Source: an uncultured Prevotellaceae bacterium | GTDB lineage: Bacteria > Bacteroidota > Bacteroidia > Bacteroidales > Bacteroidaceae | DNA: 52,626 nucleotides | Direction of reading: 5' to 3' | NCBI GenBank assembly: GCA_902783625.1 | Contig: CACZRN010000065.1 | Span: forward strand, 1-52,626 | Part shown: one piece after another, positions 44,751 through 52,626 of the stretch | How the letters are laid out: each line of letters starts with the position of its first letter | Numbering within the stretch: the first letter of the stretch is position 1 | Notes under the pieces: generated by a model | The model's input: only the letters and a program-made list of their open reading frames with translations | What the model was told of the DNA's origin: nothing | The model's database searches: none | Program-made: the position numbers and the translations under genes

Positions 44751-44790
44751 AAAAAGATATGAAAAGCCAAATTTTCGTATCTTTTTGTTT
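44751..44790 (+). terminator. Terminator of rubredoxin-flavodiiron operon
   Basis: A 15-bp stem (44751-44765 pairing with 44772-44786, one wobble) with loop GCCAAA; the right arm ends in TTTTTGTTTG. The T-run merges with the gdhA -33 box, so terminator and promoter overlap. Confidence 0.7.
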
Positions 44791-44818
44791 GTAATTAACT
44801 AGAGAAGTTATAACTTTG
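44788..44818 (+). promoter_or_regulatory. Promoter of gdhA
   Basis: TTTG (44788-44791), 19-nt spacer, TAACTTTG (44811-44818), 35 nt before the ATG. Confidence 0.85.
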
Positions 44819-44853
44819 CAAGCAGATAAAGTTCTTATAAAGGTAAAAAGAAT

Positions 44854-46188
44854 ATGAAAGCAACAGAAGTTATTGAGAATCTAAAGATTCGCTTTCCAAA
44901 TGAGCCCGAATACATTCAGGCAGTAAGCCAAGTCCTCGGTACAATTGAGGACGAGTACAACAACCACCCCGAGTTTGATCGCGCCAATCTCATTGAACGT
45001 CTGTGTATCCCCGACCGATTGGTACAGTTCAGAGTTACATGGACAGACGATCAAGGCAATGTCAGGACAAACATGGGATATAGAATCCAACACAACAACG
45101 TCATCGGCCCATACAAAGGCGGAATACGATTCCATGCATCAGTAAACCTGTCAATTCTCAAATTCCTCGCTTTCGAGCAAACATTCAAGAACTCTCTCAC
45201 CACTCTGCCGATGGGAGGAGCCAAAGGTGGTTCCGACTTTTCGCCAAGAGGAAAGAGTGCTAACGAGGTGATGCGTTTCTGTCAGGCATTTATGAACGAG
45301 CTATATCGCCATATAGGACCCGACGAGGATGTACCGGCAGGCGATATCGGAGTTGGAGGACGTGAAGTGGGATTCATGTTTGGACAATACAAGAAACTCA
45401 CCCATCAATTCAGTGGTATTCTTACTGGTAAGGGACTTGAATTCGGCGGTTCACTCATTCGACCAGAAGCAACAGGATACGGAAACGTGTATTTCCTTCA
45501 GAACATGCTTGCCACACGCGGCATCGACATTAAAGGAAAAACTGTTCTCGTCAGCGGTGCTGGTAATGTTGCTCAATTCACAGTTGAAAAGCTTATACAA
45601 TTAGGAGCAAAACCTGTTACAGTATCCGACAGCGACGGATATATTTACGACCCGGATGGTATTGATGAAGAGAAGTTAGAATACATAAAAGAACTCAAAA
45701 ATATTGAACGAGGACGAATCAGCGAATACGCTGAACGCTACGGAGTCAAATATGTTGCTGGTGCTAAGCCTTGGTTTGAGAAAGCTGACATAGCTTCACC
45801 ATGCGCGACACAAAACGAAATCAACGCAGAAGCAGCAAGTGCACTCATTGCAAATGGAGTGATAGCTGTAAGCGAAGGTGCAAACATGCCTACCACTCCT
45901 GAGGCAATAAAGATATTCCAAGATGCAAAGATATTGTATTGCCCTGGAAAGGCAAGCAATGCAGGTGGCGTAGCAGTGTCAGGACTAGAAATGAGTCAGA
46001 ACTCTGAGCGACTCCACTGGAGCAGAGAGGAAGTAGATGCAAAACTTCATGATATTATGAACAATATCCATGAGAACTGCGTAAAATACGGAACTCAGCC
46101 CGATGGTTACATCAATTATGTAAAGGGTGCTAATGTTGCTGGATTCTTGAAAGTAGCAAAGGCAATGATGGCACAAGGAATAGTATAA
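44854..46188 (+). CDS. gdhA: NADP-type glutamate dehydrogenase
   Basis: Makes glutamate from 2-oxoglutarate and ammonium, a main ammonium-assimilation route in Bacteroidales. 444 residues, the length of hexameric small-subunit GDH. Motifs: YKGGIRFHASVNLSILKFLA, catalytic Lys in LPMGGAKGGSDF, NAD(P)-binding VLVSGAGNVAQFTVEKL, and PGKASNAGGVAVSGLEMSQN. NADP preference is inferred from the similarity to anabolic type. Own promoter and a strong terminator; monocistronic. Confidence 0.96.
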   Translation: MKATEVIENLKIRFPNEPEYIQAVSQVLGTIEDEYNNHPEFDRANLIERLCIPDRLVQFRVTWTDDQGNVRTNMGYRIQHNNVIGPYKGGIRFHASVNLSILKFLAFEQTFKNSLTTLPMGGAKGGSDFSPRGKSANEVMRFCQAFMNELYRHIGPDEDVPAGDIGVGGREVGFMFGQYKKLTHQFSGILTGKGLEFGGSLIRPEATGYGNVYFLQNMLATRGIDIKGKTVLVSGAGNVAQFTVEKLIQLGAKPVTVSDSDGYIYDPDGIDEEKLEYIKELKNIERGRISEYAERYGVKYVAGAKPWFEKADIASPCATQNEINAEAASALIANGVIAVSEGANMPTTPEAIKIFQDAKILYCPGKASNAGGVAVSGLEMSQNSERLHWSREEVDAKLHDIMNNIHENCVKYGTQPDGYINYVKGANVAGFLKVAKAMMAQGIV

Positions 46189-46208
46189 CATTATTCATCT
46201 TCATAAAG

Positions 46209-46245
46209 AGAGCCCGATGGAATTGTCCACCGGGCTCTGTTTTTT
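46209..46245 (+). terminator. Terminator of gdhA
   Basis: AGAGCCCG paired with CGGGCTCT plus an inner TGGA-TCCA stem (46209-46238), followed by six T. Convergent with the PBP gene ending at 46271. Confidence 0.9.
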
Positions 46246-46270
46246 ATCTTTCTCTTGACTCTGCTTAATG

Positions 46271-48592
46271 TCATTCGAATATTTCTTCGACTCCAAAGTT
46301 ATCTTCCATCTCACCACTCTTCGCACAAGGGTCGAATTCCTCAGGTATTCCGAACGATGCATTCTTGTCATAAGCCAGTGTCTTGTCTGCATACACCTTC
46401 TTCATGTAGTTTGCCCAAATGGGAAGTGCCATCACTGCACCCTGTCCCATCTTCATCGAATCGAAGTGAATATCGCGATCTTCGCCTCCTACCCATGCAC
46501 CACTGACAAGTTGAGGTGTAATACCTATATACCATGCATCTGAGTTTCCGTTTGTAGTGCCAGTCTTTCCTCCCACTTCGCCTTCGATGTTATACATATT
46601 CCGTATGCGACTTGCCGTGCCTCCATCAACCACACCTTGCAGCAACACGAGCATCTTATATGCACTCTCAGCACTTATCACCTCACCTGCACGTGGAGAG
46701 AAAGTGGCTATTGTGTTACCATCGCCATCTTCAATATGCGTGACAAACATCGGTGACATTCGTATACCATTATTCACGAATGTTGTATAAGCACTTACCA
46801 TCTCTGCCACCGACACATCGCAAGGGCCAAGACAGAGCGACATAGATGGTACTATCTCAGGATTGTTTATTCCAAAATTATGAAGCATCCCCACGAATTG
46901 CTGTGGACTTAGCCTGCTCATCAGGTATGCGGATATCCAGTTGTTAGATTGTGCCAAGCCCCACTTCAACGTTACCATCTCGCCATATCTGCTTCTACTT
47001 GAGTTGCGTGGTGTCCAAGGTTTACCTGCCACCATATATGTCTGCTGCACATTGGGTGCAACATCACACGGAGAGAAGCCGTTTTCCATTGCAAGTGAAT
47101 AGAGAAAAGGCTTTATCGTTGATCCTACTTGTCGACGTCCAGCCGTAACCATGTCGTACATGAAATGTGTAAAATTCAATCCACCCACATACGCTTTCAC
47201 ATGACCGTCCTTCGGATCCATGCTCATAAAGCCAGAACGAAGGAACGACTTAATGTATCGTATAGAATCAACTGGCGTCATAATCGTATCCACATCGCCA
47301 TTATACGAGAAGATAGTCATCTCTGTCTTCGTATGGAATGCCTTATCGATATCCTCTTCGGAATATCCTGCCTCGTGCATTACACGATAGCGTTCACTCT
47401 GTCGAATCGAGCGCTTCAGGATATTCTGAACCTCCTTCTGCGTCAAGTATTCAGTGAACGGGGCATTGGGCTTATGTCTGTTCTCACGATTAAACGTCGG
47501 TTGCAAGTTCTTCGCCACATGGTCGAACACCGCTTCTTCAGCATACTTCTGCATACGCGAATCGATTGTGGTGAAGATCTTCAATCCATCTGTATACAGA
47601 TTATATTGCTTACCGTCCTTGCGGAAGTTCTTATTACACCATCCATAAAGCGGATCGGTGTCCCAAGCAATAGAGTCAAGCACGAATTGCCGATGATTCC
47701 ACTCAGGGTATTTATCCGCCTCGGGGCGCTCTGCCATCATATACAGGCGGAGGAACTCTCTGAAATAAGGTGCGGCACCGTCTTTATGATCTACCTTCCG
47801 GAAGTGCAACTGCATTTCTTCTTTCGCATAGGCATCCCTCTCGGCAGCTGTCAGATATCCCGCTTTCTCCATTTGCGACAACACCACATTGCGCCGCTCG
47901 GTGCTACGCTCCTTATAGCGAACAGGGTTATAGAGCGACGGGTTTTTGCACAATCCTATCAACGTTGCAGCCTCTGTCACTGACAAATCCGACGGCTCTT
48001 TGCCGAAATATGTAGCAGCAGCCGTCTTTATACCTACGGCATTATATAGGAAATCGAAATAATTCAGATACAATGCAATTATCTCTTCCTTTGTGTAATA
48101 CCTCTCCAACTTCACTGCTATCACCCACTCTATCGGCTTCTGCAACATACGCTCCAACGAACTATGGGCAGTAGCTGAATACAATTGCTTCGCCAACTGC
48201 TGCGTTATTGTCGAACCGCCGCCTGCATTCTCGCGCCTCATCACGCCGCGCTTCACTATCGCACGGGCAAGGGCCTTAAAGTCGATGCCTGAGTGATTAT
48301 AGAATCGCGCATCCTCTGTTGCTATAAGAGCTTTCACAACATTCGGCGACAGATCGTCGTAGCTCACATACACACGGTTCTCTTTGTTAAGGCTCCACGT
48401 GCCAAGTATCTGCCCATCGGATGAATACACCTGCGTAGCATAGCGGCTGATAGGGTTCTGCAAATCATCGATGTCGGGCATGTAGCCTATCCAACCGAAC
48501 CATATAGCTGTGAATGCCACCGCTGCCCCAACAATAGCAAGCCCAAGCAAACACCATGCACCACGTATTATCGTCTTTATAACTCTTTCCAT
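46271..48592 (-). CDS. Class A penicillin-binding protein (PBP1A-type)
   Basis: Bifunctional peptidoglycan synthase anchored in the inner membrane. 773 residues from MERVIKTIIRGAWCLLGLAI; the frame is open to 48790 but the extra 66 codons run through the promoter repeats. Transmembrane helix at about 10-32; glycosyltransferase GT51 domain with catalytic Glu93 in IATEDARFYNH and GGSTITQQLAKQLY; transpeptidase domain with Ser491-x-x-Lys494 (GSTIKPF), Ser549-Asn-Asn and Lys676-Thr-Gly-Thr. Both activities should be intact. Confidence 0.95.
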   Translation of the reverse strand: MERVIKTIIRGAWCLLGLAIVGAAVAFTAIWFGWIGYMPDIDDLQNPISRYATQVYSSDGQILGTWSLNKENRVYVSYDDLSPNVVKALIATEDARFYNHSGIDFKALARAIVKRGVMRRENAGGGSTITQQLAKQLYSATAHSSLERMLQKPIEWVIAVKLERYYTKEEIIALYLNYFDFLYNAVGIKTAAATYFGKEPSDLSVTEAATLIGLCKNPSLYNPVRYKERSTERRNVVLSQMEKAGYLTAAERDAYAKEEMQLHFRKVDHKDGAAPYFREFLRLYMMAERPEADKYPEWNHRQFVLDSIAWDTDPLYGWCNKNFRKDGKQYNLYTDGLKIFTTIDSRMQKYAEEAVFDHVAKNLQPTFNRENRHKPNAPFTEYLTQKEVQNILKRSIRQSERYRVMHEAGYSEEDIDKAFHTKTEMTIFSYNGDVDTIMTPVDSIRYIKSFLRSGFMSMDPKDGHVKAYVGGLNFTHFMYDMVTAGRRQVGSTIKPFLYSLAMENGFSPCDVAPNVQQTYMVAGKPWTPRNSSRSRYGEMVTLKWGLAQSNNWISAYLMSRLSPQQFVGMLHNFGINNPEIVPSMSLCLGPCDVSVAEMVSAYTTFVNNGIRMSPMFVTHIEDGDGNTIATFSPRAGEVISAESAYKMLVLLQGVVDGGTASRIRNMYNIEGEVGGKTGTTNGNSDAWYIGITPQLVSGAWVGGEDRDIHFDSMKMGQGAVMALPIWANYMKKVYADKTLAYDKNASFGIPEEFDPCAKSGEMEDNFGVEEIFE

Positions 48593-48621
48593 GAAATCGA
48601 ATATACTTTTATTCTTCCCTG

Positions 48622-48652
48622 CAAAGTTAGTGAAAGCTGAGCGGAGAACAAA
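48622..48652 (-). promoter_or_regulatory. Promoter of the class A PBP gene
   Basis: Minus-strand TAACTTTG (48629-48622), 19-nt spacer TTCTCCGCTCAGCTTTCAC, TTTG (48652-48649), 30 nt before the start codon. Confidence 0.86.
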
Positions 48653-48840
48653 ATAAAAACATAGTTTTTTATTTTTTATCCCGAAACGCATCCTAACTTC
48701 AACGCAAGTTAGAGTTAGTGCAAACCGAATACAATACAAAAGAAAAATGAAATTTTTATTTTGAATTGTTGAGGTGCAGCCTAACTTCAACGCAAGTTAA
48801 AGTTAGTGAAAGCTGAGCGGAAAACAAAATAAAAATATTT
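48622..48840. repeat. Three tandem copies of an 88-bp promoter-bearing repeat
   Basis: AGTTAGTG begins at 48625, 48713 and 48801, exactly 88 bp apart. Copies 1 and 3 share GAAAGCTGAGCGG and ACAAAATAAAAA; the boundary hairpin CTAACTTCAACGCAAGTTAG occurs twice (48693-48712, 48781-48799). The -7 box is perfect only in copy 1; copies 2 and 3 read TAACTCTA and TAACTTTA. Confidence 0.88.
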
Positions 48841-48903
48841 CTTTTTTGCCATGATGAAAATCATGCAACTCTAACCACCTGTATTTCAGACGTTTATTAA
48901 AGA

Positions 48904-48990
48904 GCCTCTTAAGTGGCATTAAAGAGGCTCTTATGTCGCGGTTAAGAGGCTCTTTAACGGCATTAAAGAGCCTCTTTATTGAAAACGGGG
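48904..48990. repeat. 22-bp phased palindromic array, locus F
   Basis: Units at 48904, 48926, 48948 and 48970, exactly 22 bp apart, cores GCCTCTTA, GGCTCTTA, GGCTCTTT, GCCTCTTT within TTAAAGAGSCTCTTWA palindromes. The rest of the gap to 49062 shows nothing more. Confidence 0.87.
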
Positions 48991-49062
48991 CATTATATTA
49001 TCTCGATTATGTCAATTCATGTGATTCGTTATCCCATATAACTGAGAATTTCAAACCATCTC

Positions 49063-50349
49063 TCAGCGCCCTAATCTAAACCCGGCGACAAGTTGCACAC
49101 AATCAACTTTCTGAAAGCGATGAGCCTTCACATTGTATCCTACAAAAATCCTATCGCGAGTAAAAGGGAGCGAATAGCGTAGTCCAACAGTCTGATACAA
49201 GCGGCTTTCGTTTTCCATAAGATGCCCAAGATGACGGAACAGATAAACACCCACACCCGCATTGAGCGAGATGTGGCGATAGAAAATCTCGTGACGAAGG
49301 CTTATGCCAAACACATGAGGCGAGTAGTATATCTCTGGTCGCGACTGACGTTGGTCGTATTCATGTATCTTGTAAACATAATCAGCATAGGTGTAGTCGA
49401 TGCCAATACCACTGGCATGAAGCAGATGATAGCGATACATGGGGGCTATCATCGTGGTGAAGAAGCCATATATAGGGTTGTGCTTGCTATGATTAAGGCT
49501 GAAATCGTCGAACAAGGCTTTCATACCTAACCCGACTATACCTTCAACATAGAATCCTCTCACGCTATCTTCAGCCTTTAGCAACGGCTTTGTCCCCTTC
49601 GACTTTGACGGCACATAGTCGTCAATATCATAACCAAGCGACAACGTAGCGCCCAATGCGTTCACACCTATATTGGGGCGATCGAGCGTACCGTTGCTGA
49701 TATGTTTGAAATCAACACCAACCGACATGCTCCAATGTGGCAGGAAACGATAACGTGCATAAAAGCCGAAACCGACATATATAGATAATGTGGAACCGAT
49801 TATCTCGTTATCGACATTGTCATGTTCGTTAAAGGGATGAGGGCAATAAGCCACTCCATTCTGAAGATCAGTACCTATCGACCACCGCCCTTTGCGAAGG
49901 AAGTCAAACTGCATTCCACCAAACAGAGTGAGTAAATAGCCGATTCGCGATTCATAGGGCGTCGTGGGGCGATAGATATGGACATGGCTGAAATCGCCAT
50001 ATTGCAATCCCACTTGTAGCGAAGGATAGTTCATCGCCCTATCGTAAGGAGCATAACGTTTGTCGGAATAACGATATTTCAGCCTTATATCGTAGAAACT
50101 GGTTCCATAACTGTGAAGTATCTCTTTATTCTCAGGACCGTGATGAATCATGTGACTCACATTCGACGACAATTGGAAAGCAAAATGCCCAGCATCTCTC
50201 CGACATGTATCTTGGTGAATAGTAGCCAGACTATCGACGTGTTCACTCCTTACCTGAGAAATAGAGTCATTCTCCGATGCCGTCAAAGACGACACCGACA
50301 TGGTAAACATAAAACACAAAAAGAAAATACGACTAGTTGGCGAAATCAT
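49063..50349 (-). CDS. PagL-like lipid A deacylase (acyloxyacyl-hydrolase family)
   Basis: 428 residues with an N-terminal signal peptide (MISPTSRIFFLCFMFTMSVS, cleavage near LTA-S). The central strand VGVDFKHISNGTLDRPNIGV carries the PagL-type catalytic pair His216 and Ser218; PagL removes the 3-O acyl chain of lipid A in the outer membrane. It is far longer than PagL (about 170 residues): barrel-like strands continue to the C-terminus, ending in VAGFRLGR. Long forms of this family occur in Bacteroidetes as I recall. Activity is inference. Promoter 20 nt upstream of the start. Confidence 0.78.
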   Translation of the reverse strand: MISPTSRIFFLCFMFTMSVSSLTASENDSISQVRSEHVDSLATIHQDTCRRDAGHFAFQLSSNVSHMIHHGPENKEILHSYGTSFYDIRLKYRYSDKRYAPYDRAMNYPSLQVGLQYGDFSHVHIYRPTTPYESRIGYLLTLFGGMQFDFLRKGRWSIGTDLQNGVAYCPHPFNEHDNVDNEIIGSTLSIYVGFGFYARYRFLPHWSMSVGVDFKHISNGTLDRPNIGVNALGATLSLGYDIDDYVPSKSKGTKPLLKAEDSVRGFYVEGIVGLGMKALFDDFSLNHSKHNPIYGFFTTMIAPMYRYHLLHASGIGIDYTYADYVYKIHEYDQRQSRPEIYYSPHVFGISLRHEIFYRHISLNAGVGVYLFRHLGHLMENESRLYQTVGLRYSLPFTRDRIFVGYNVKAHRFQKVDCVQLVAGFRLGR

Positions 50350-50368
50350 AAATGGTTTATTTGAGGAA

Positions 50369-50399
50369 CAAAATTAATGTAAGTTGAGCGGAGAGCAAA
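50369..50399 (-). promoter_or_regulatory. Promoter of the PagL-like gene
   Basis: Minus-strand TAATTTTG (50376-50369), 19-nt spacer CTCTCCGCTCAACTTACAT, TTTG (50399-50396); same spacer family as the nupG-like gene. Confidence 0.86.
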
Positions 50400-50576
50400 A
50401 TAAAAACAAAAGTTTTTTTATTTCCCATTTCAAAGAGAAATCTGACTTCAACTTAATCTTTATGAGAAAATGAGAAAAAATCATTCATAGTGTCATTTTT
50501 TTACAAAAAGAATTAAGTACTTTCATAAAATATGAGTAACTTAGCGGACGAAATGTAGAATAACCGACAAATAGGA

Positions 50577-51524
50577 ATGAAGAAACGTGATTTCGTAACC
50601 ATTGAGAACCTGACGAAAGAGGAAATCTTGTATCTGATAACGATGGCGCAGGAGTTTGAAAAGCACCCTAACCGCGAGTTACTAAAAGGACGCATCGTGG
50701 CAACATTGTTTTTCGAGCCTTCTACTCGTACACGCCTTAGCTTCGAGACAGCAGCCAATCGCTTGGGAGCGAAGGTGATAGGATTCTCCGACGCCAAGGC
50801 ATCGAGTGTGACAAAAGGCGAGACACTGAAAGACACCATATTGATGGTGAGCAACTATGCCGACGCGATTGCCATGCGACACTACATCGAAGGTGCTGCC
50901 CAATATGCAAGCGAAGTGTCGCCAGTAGCAATAATAAACGCCGGTGACGGTGCGCACATGCATCCCTCACAGTGCCTGCTCGACCTCTATTCTATTTACA
51001 AGACTCAAGGTACACTCGAAAATCTTAACATCACTCTGGTGGGTGACTTGAAGTATGGACGCACGGTACACTCGCTGATAATGGCAATGCGACACTTCAA
51101 CCCCACGTTCCGCTTCATCGCTCCAGAGGAGTTGGCAATGCCGATGGAATATAAGATTTACTGCCAGGAGCATGGCATCAGATACGTAGAAAGTTGCGAA
51201 TTCAACGAGAACACTATCGCCGATGCCGACATATTATATATGACTCGAGTGCAAAAAGAGCGCTTCTCCGACCTTATGGAATACGAACGGGTGAAGAATG
51301 TCTTTATTTTGAGGAACGATATGCTAAGTCACGTGAAAGAAAACATGCGTATATTGCATCCTCTGCCACGTGTGAACGAAATAGCATACGATGTAGATGA
51401 CAATCCTCATGCTTACTATATTCAACAAGCACAGAATGGGCTCTATGCCCGTGAGGCAATCTTCTGCCATGTGTTGGGAATAGGATTAGACGAGATAAGA
51501 AACGACAAGACCATCATAGAATAG
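50577..51524 (+). CDS. pyrB: Aspartate carbamoyltransferase, catalytic chain
   Basis: Condenses carbamoyl phosphate and aspartate to carbamoyl aspartate in pyrimidine synthesis. 315 residues: carbamoyl-phosphate motif [42 protein letters not shown] and HPLPRVNEI. The regulatory chain gene pyrI follows after 4 nt. Only a poor -7-like TAACTTAG is seen upstream (about 50533), so the promoter is not assigned; 50400-50560 holds nothing else. Confidence 0.97.
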   Translation: MKKRDFVTIENLTKEEILYLITMAQEFEKHPNRELLKGRIVATLFFEPSTRTRLSFETAANRLGAKVIGFSDAKASSVTKGETLKDTILMVSNYADAIAMRHYIEGAAQYASEVSPVAIINAGDGAHMHPSQCLLDLYSIYKTQGTLENLNITLVGDLKYGRTVHSLIMAMRHFNPTFRFIAPEELAMPMEYKIYCQEHGIRYVESCEFNENTIADADILYMTRVQKERFSDLMEYERVKNVFILRNDMLSHVKENMRILHPLPRVNEIAYDVDDNPHAYYIQQAQNGLYAREAIFCHVLGIGLDEIRNDKTIIE

Positions 51525-51528
51525 AAAT

Positions 51529-51984
51529 ATGGACAAGAAAGAACGACTGGTGGCTGCCATTGAAAACGGCACTGTGATCGATCACATACCCGCAGAGAAG
51601 ACATTTCAGGTGGCAACACTGCTAGGCATACAGGGCTTGGAAGGTCCTGTAATCATAGGAAATAACTTCGCTTCGCAAAAGGTTGGAAGAAAAGGAATAA
51701 TAAAGGTATCCGACAAATTCTTTACCGACGACGAGATATCGCGCCTTTCGGTAATCGTTCCAAATGTGGTATTGAGCATTATACGCGATTACGAAGTGGT
51801 GGAGAAGAAAACTGTTGTGACGCCCGATGTACTGCGGGGAATAGTGAAATGCAACAATCCGAAATGCATTACAAACAACGAACCGATGGATACTCTGTTC
51901 CATGTAGTGAACAAAAACCTAAGGATACTGAAATGTCACTACTGCGATAAAGAGCAAGAAATGGAAAATGTCAACTTGGTATAA
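51529..51984 (+). CDS. pyrI: Aspartate carbamoyltransferase, regulatory chain
   Basis: Allosteric zinc subunit that joins catalytic trimers and binds CTP/ATP. 151 residues. The allosteric domain starts GTVIDHIPAEKTFQVATLL; the zinc domain has Cys108, Cys113, Cys136 and Cys139 (KCNNPKC, KCHYCDKEQ), matching E. coli PyrI. Operon pyrBI gives the E. coli type c6r6 holoenzyme (inference). glyA follows 16 nt later. Confidence 0.96.
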   Translation: MDKKERLVAAIENGTVIDHIPAEKTFQVATLLGIQGLEGPVIIGNNFASQKVGRKGIIKVSDKFFTDDEISRLSVIVPNVVLSIIRDYEVVEKKTVVTPDVLRGIVKCNNPKCITNNEPMDTLFHVVNKNLRILKCHYCDKEQEMENVNLV

Positions 51985-52000
51985 ATAAACACATTATTAT

Positions 52001-52626
52001 ATGAAAAGAGATCAACAGATTTTTGACCTGATTGAAAAGGAACATCAACGTCAACTTAGAGGAATAGAACTTATTGCATCAGAGAACTTTGTCAGCGATG
52101 AAGTAATGGAAGCAATGGGATCGTATCTGACCAACAAATATGCTGAGGGTTACCCTGGCAAGCGCTATTATGGTGGATGTGGAGTGGTTGACCAAGTTGA
52201 ACAATTGGCAATAGACAGAGTGAAAGAACTCTTCGGTGCTGAATACGCTAATGTACAACCCCACTCCGGAGCACAGGCAAACGCTGCTGTGCTGCTGGCT
52301 GTGTTGAAGCCAGGCGACGTTTTCCTCGGATTGAACCTCGACCACGGCGGACATCTCTCGCATGGTTCACATGTTAACACAAGTGGAATACTCTACAAAC
52401 CTATAGGGTATAACCTGAATAGAGAGACTGGACGTGTCGACTACGACGAGATGGAGCAGCTTGCAAAAGAGCATAAGCCAAAACTGATAATAGGCGGCGG
52501 CTCCGCATACAGTCGTGAATGGGATTACAAGAGAATGCGAAAGATTGCCGATGAGGTGGGAGCACTCTTGATGATAGACATGGCTCACCCTGCCGGACTC
52601 ATTGCCGCAGGATTGCTTGATAACCC
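52001..52626 (+). CDS. glyA: Serine hydroxymethyltransferase, 3' end cut by window edge
   Basis: Interconverts serine and glycine, charging tetrahydrofolate with a one-carbon unit; PLP enzyme. The 208 visible residues start [20 protein letters not shown] and include [54 protein letters not shown] and the [15 protein letters not shown] segment. The PLP lysine lies beyond the window. It is 16 nt after pyrI and in the same direction, so co-transcription is probable. Confidence 0.95.
   Translation, partial: MKRDQQIFDLIEKEHQRQLRGIELIASENFVSDEVMEAMGSYLTNKYAEGYPGKRYYGGCGVVDQVEQLAIDRVKELFGAEYANVQPHSGAQANAAVLLAVLKPGDVFLGLNLDHGGHLSHGSHVNTSGILYKPIGYNLNRETGRVDYDEMEQLAKEHKPKLIIGGGSAYSREWDYKRMRKIADEVGALLMIDMAHPAGLIAAGLLDN

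Noticed and set aside
48593-48790. 66-codon N-terminal extension of the PBP gene
   Set aside because: It runs through the promoter and tandem repeats; the transmembrane start at 48592 fits the family and the promoter lies downstream of the longer start.

Overview
The window comes from a member of the Bacteroidales, most likely Prevotellaceae. The evidence is as follows. Nearly every gene start that can be checked has the Bacteroidetes promoter form (TTTG, 19-20 bp, TAnnTTTG) instead of a sigma70 promoter. The F-type ATP synthase operon begins with atpD-atpC and carries a clade-specific small membrane gene. SmpB, S16 with a long Lys/Ala/Glu tail, cysteine-poor L33 and a DUF4295 gene are of Bacteroidetes type, and there is an Oar-like TonB receptor. 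Genus assignment is inference.

Layout. 1-3.8 kb: ATP synthase genes on the minus strand (atpD, atpC, atpI-like, atpB, atpE, and atpF cut by the window edge). 3.8-6.2 kb: pfkA and an NhaD-type Na+/H+ antiporter. 6.6-13.8 kb: a surface-polysaccharide/LPS block with a Wzx-like flippase, two GT2 and one GT4 glycosyltransferases, and an 826-residue fusion of a phosphoethanolamine-transferase-like enzyme with a glycerophosphodiesterase-like domain. 13.9-15.2 kb: rpsP and a small outer-membrane barrel. 15.2-16.2 kb: gene-free DNA with a 138-bp inverted-repeat element, an orphan promoter and a decayed 'smalltalk'-like peptide gene. 16.2-25 kb: serA, serC, a DEAD-box-type helicase, two tandem related TPR lipoprotein/periplasmic-type proteins and gyrA. 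25.4-30.9 kb: translation and housekeeping genes (DUF4295, rpmG, rpmB, pncC/cinA, tsaD, map, an esterase, smpB, a DMP19/DUF4375 protein). 30.9-37.5 kb: a GH78 alpha-L-rhamnosidase, a cupin and a TonB-dependent receptor. 37.6-42.8 kb: rsmE, a bifunctional-nuclease-family protein, a nucleoside transporter, a likely tiny RNA, two exported unknowns and a ZIP metal transporter. 43.3-46.2 kb (plus strand): rubredoxin plus flavodiiron protein (O2/NO reduction), then NADP-type glutamate dehydrogenase. 46.3-50.3 kb: a class A penicillin-binding protein and a PagL-like lipid A deacylase. 50.6-52.6 kb (plus strand): pyrB, pyrI and the start of glyA.

The most unusual signals are non-coding. (1) Six intergenic arrays of a 22-bp unit with a palindromic AAGAGSCTCTT core, keeping 22-bp phase almost exactly (6.46, 25.24, 34.05, 41.87, 43.05 and 48.90 kb), each on the 5' side of a gene. 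(2) Promoters carried inside tandem repeats of 84-88 bp before rpsP, the 41.2-kb gene and the PBP gene, with a shared CGCTCGA-like spacer; only the gene-proximal copy keeps a perfect -7 box. (3) A self-contained promoter plus about 70 nt plus terminator at 40.4-40.5 kb. (4) Two identical 18-bp palindromes before the rubredoxin/flavodiiron operon.

No rRNA, tRNA, CRISPR, integrase or transposase gene was seen.
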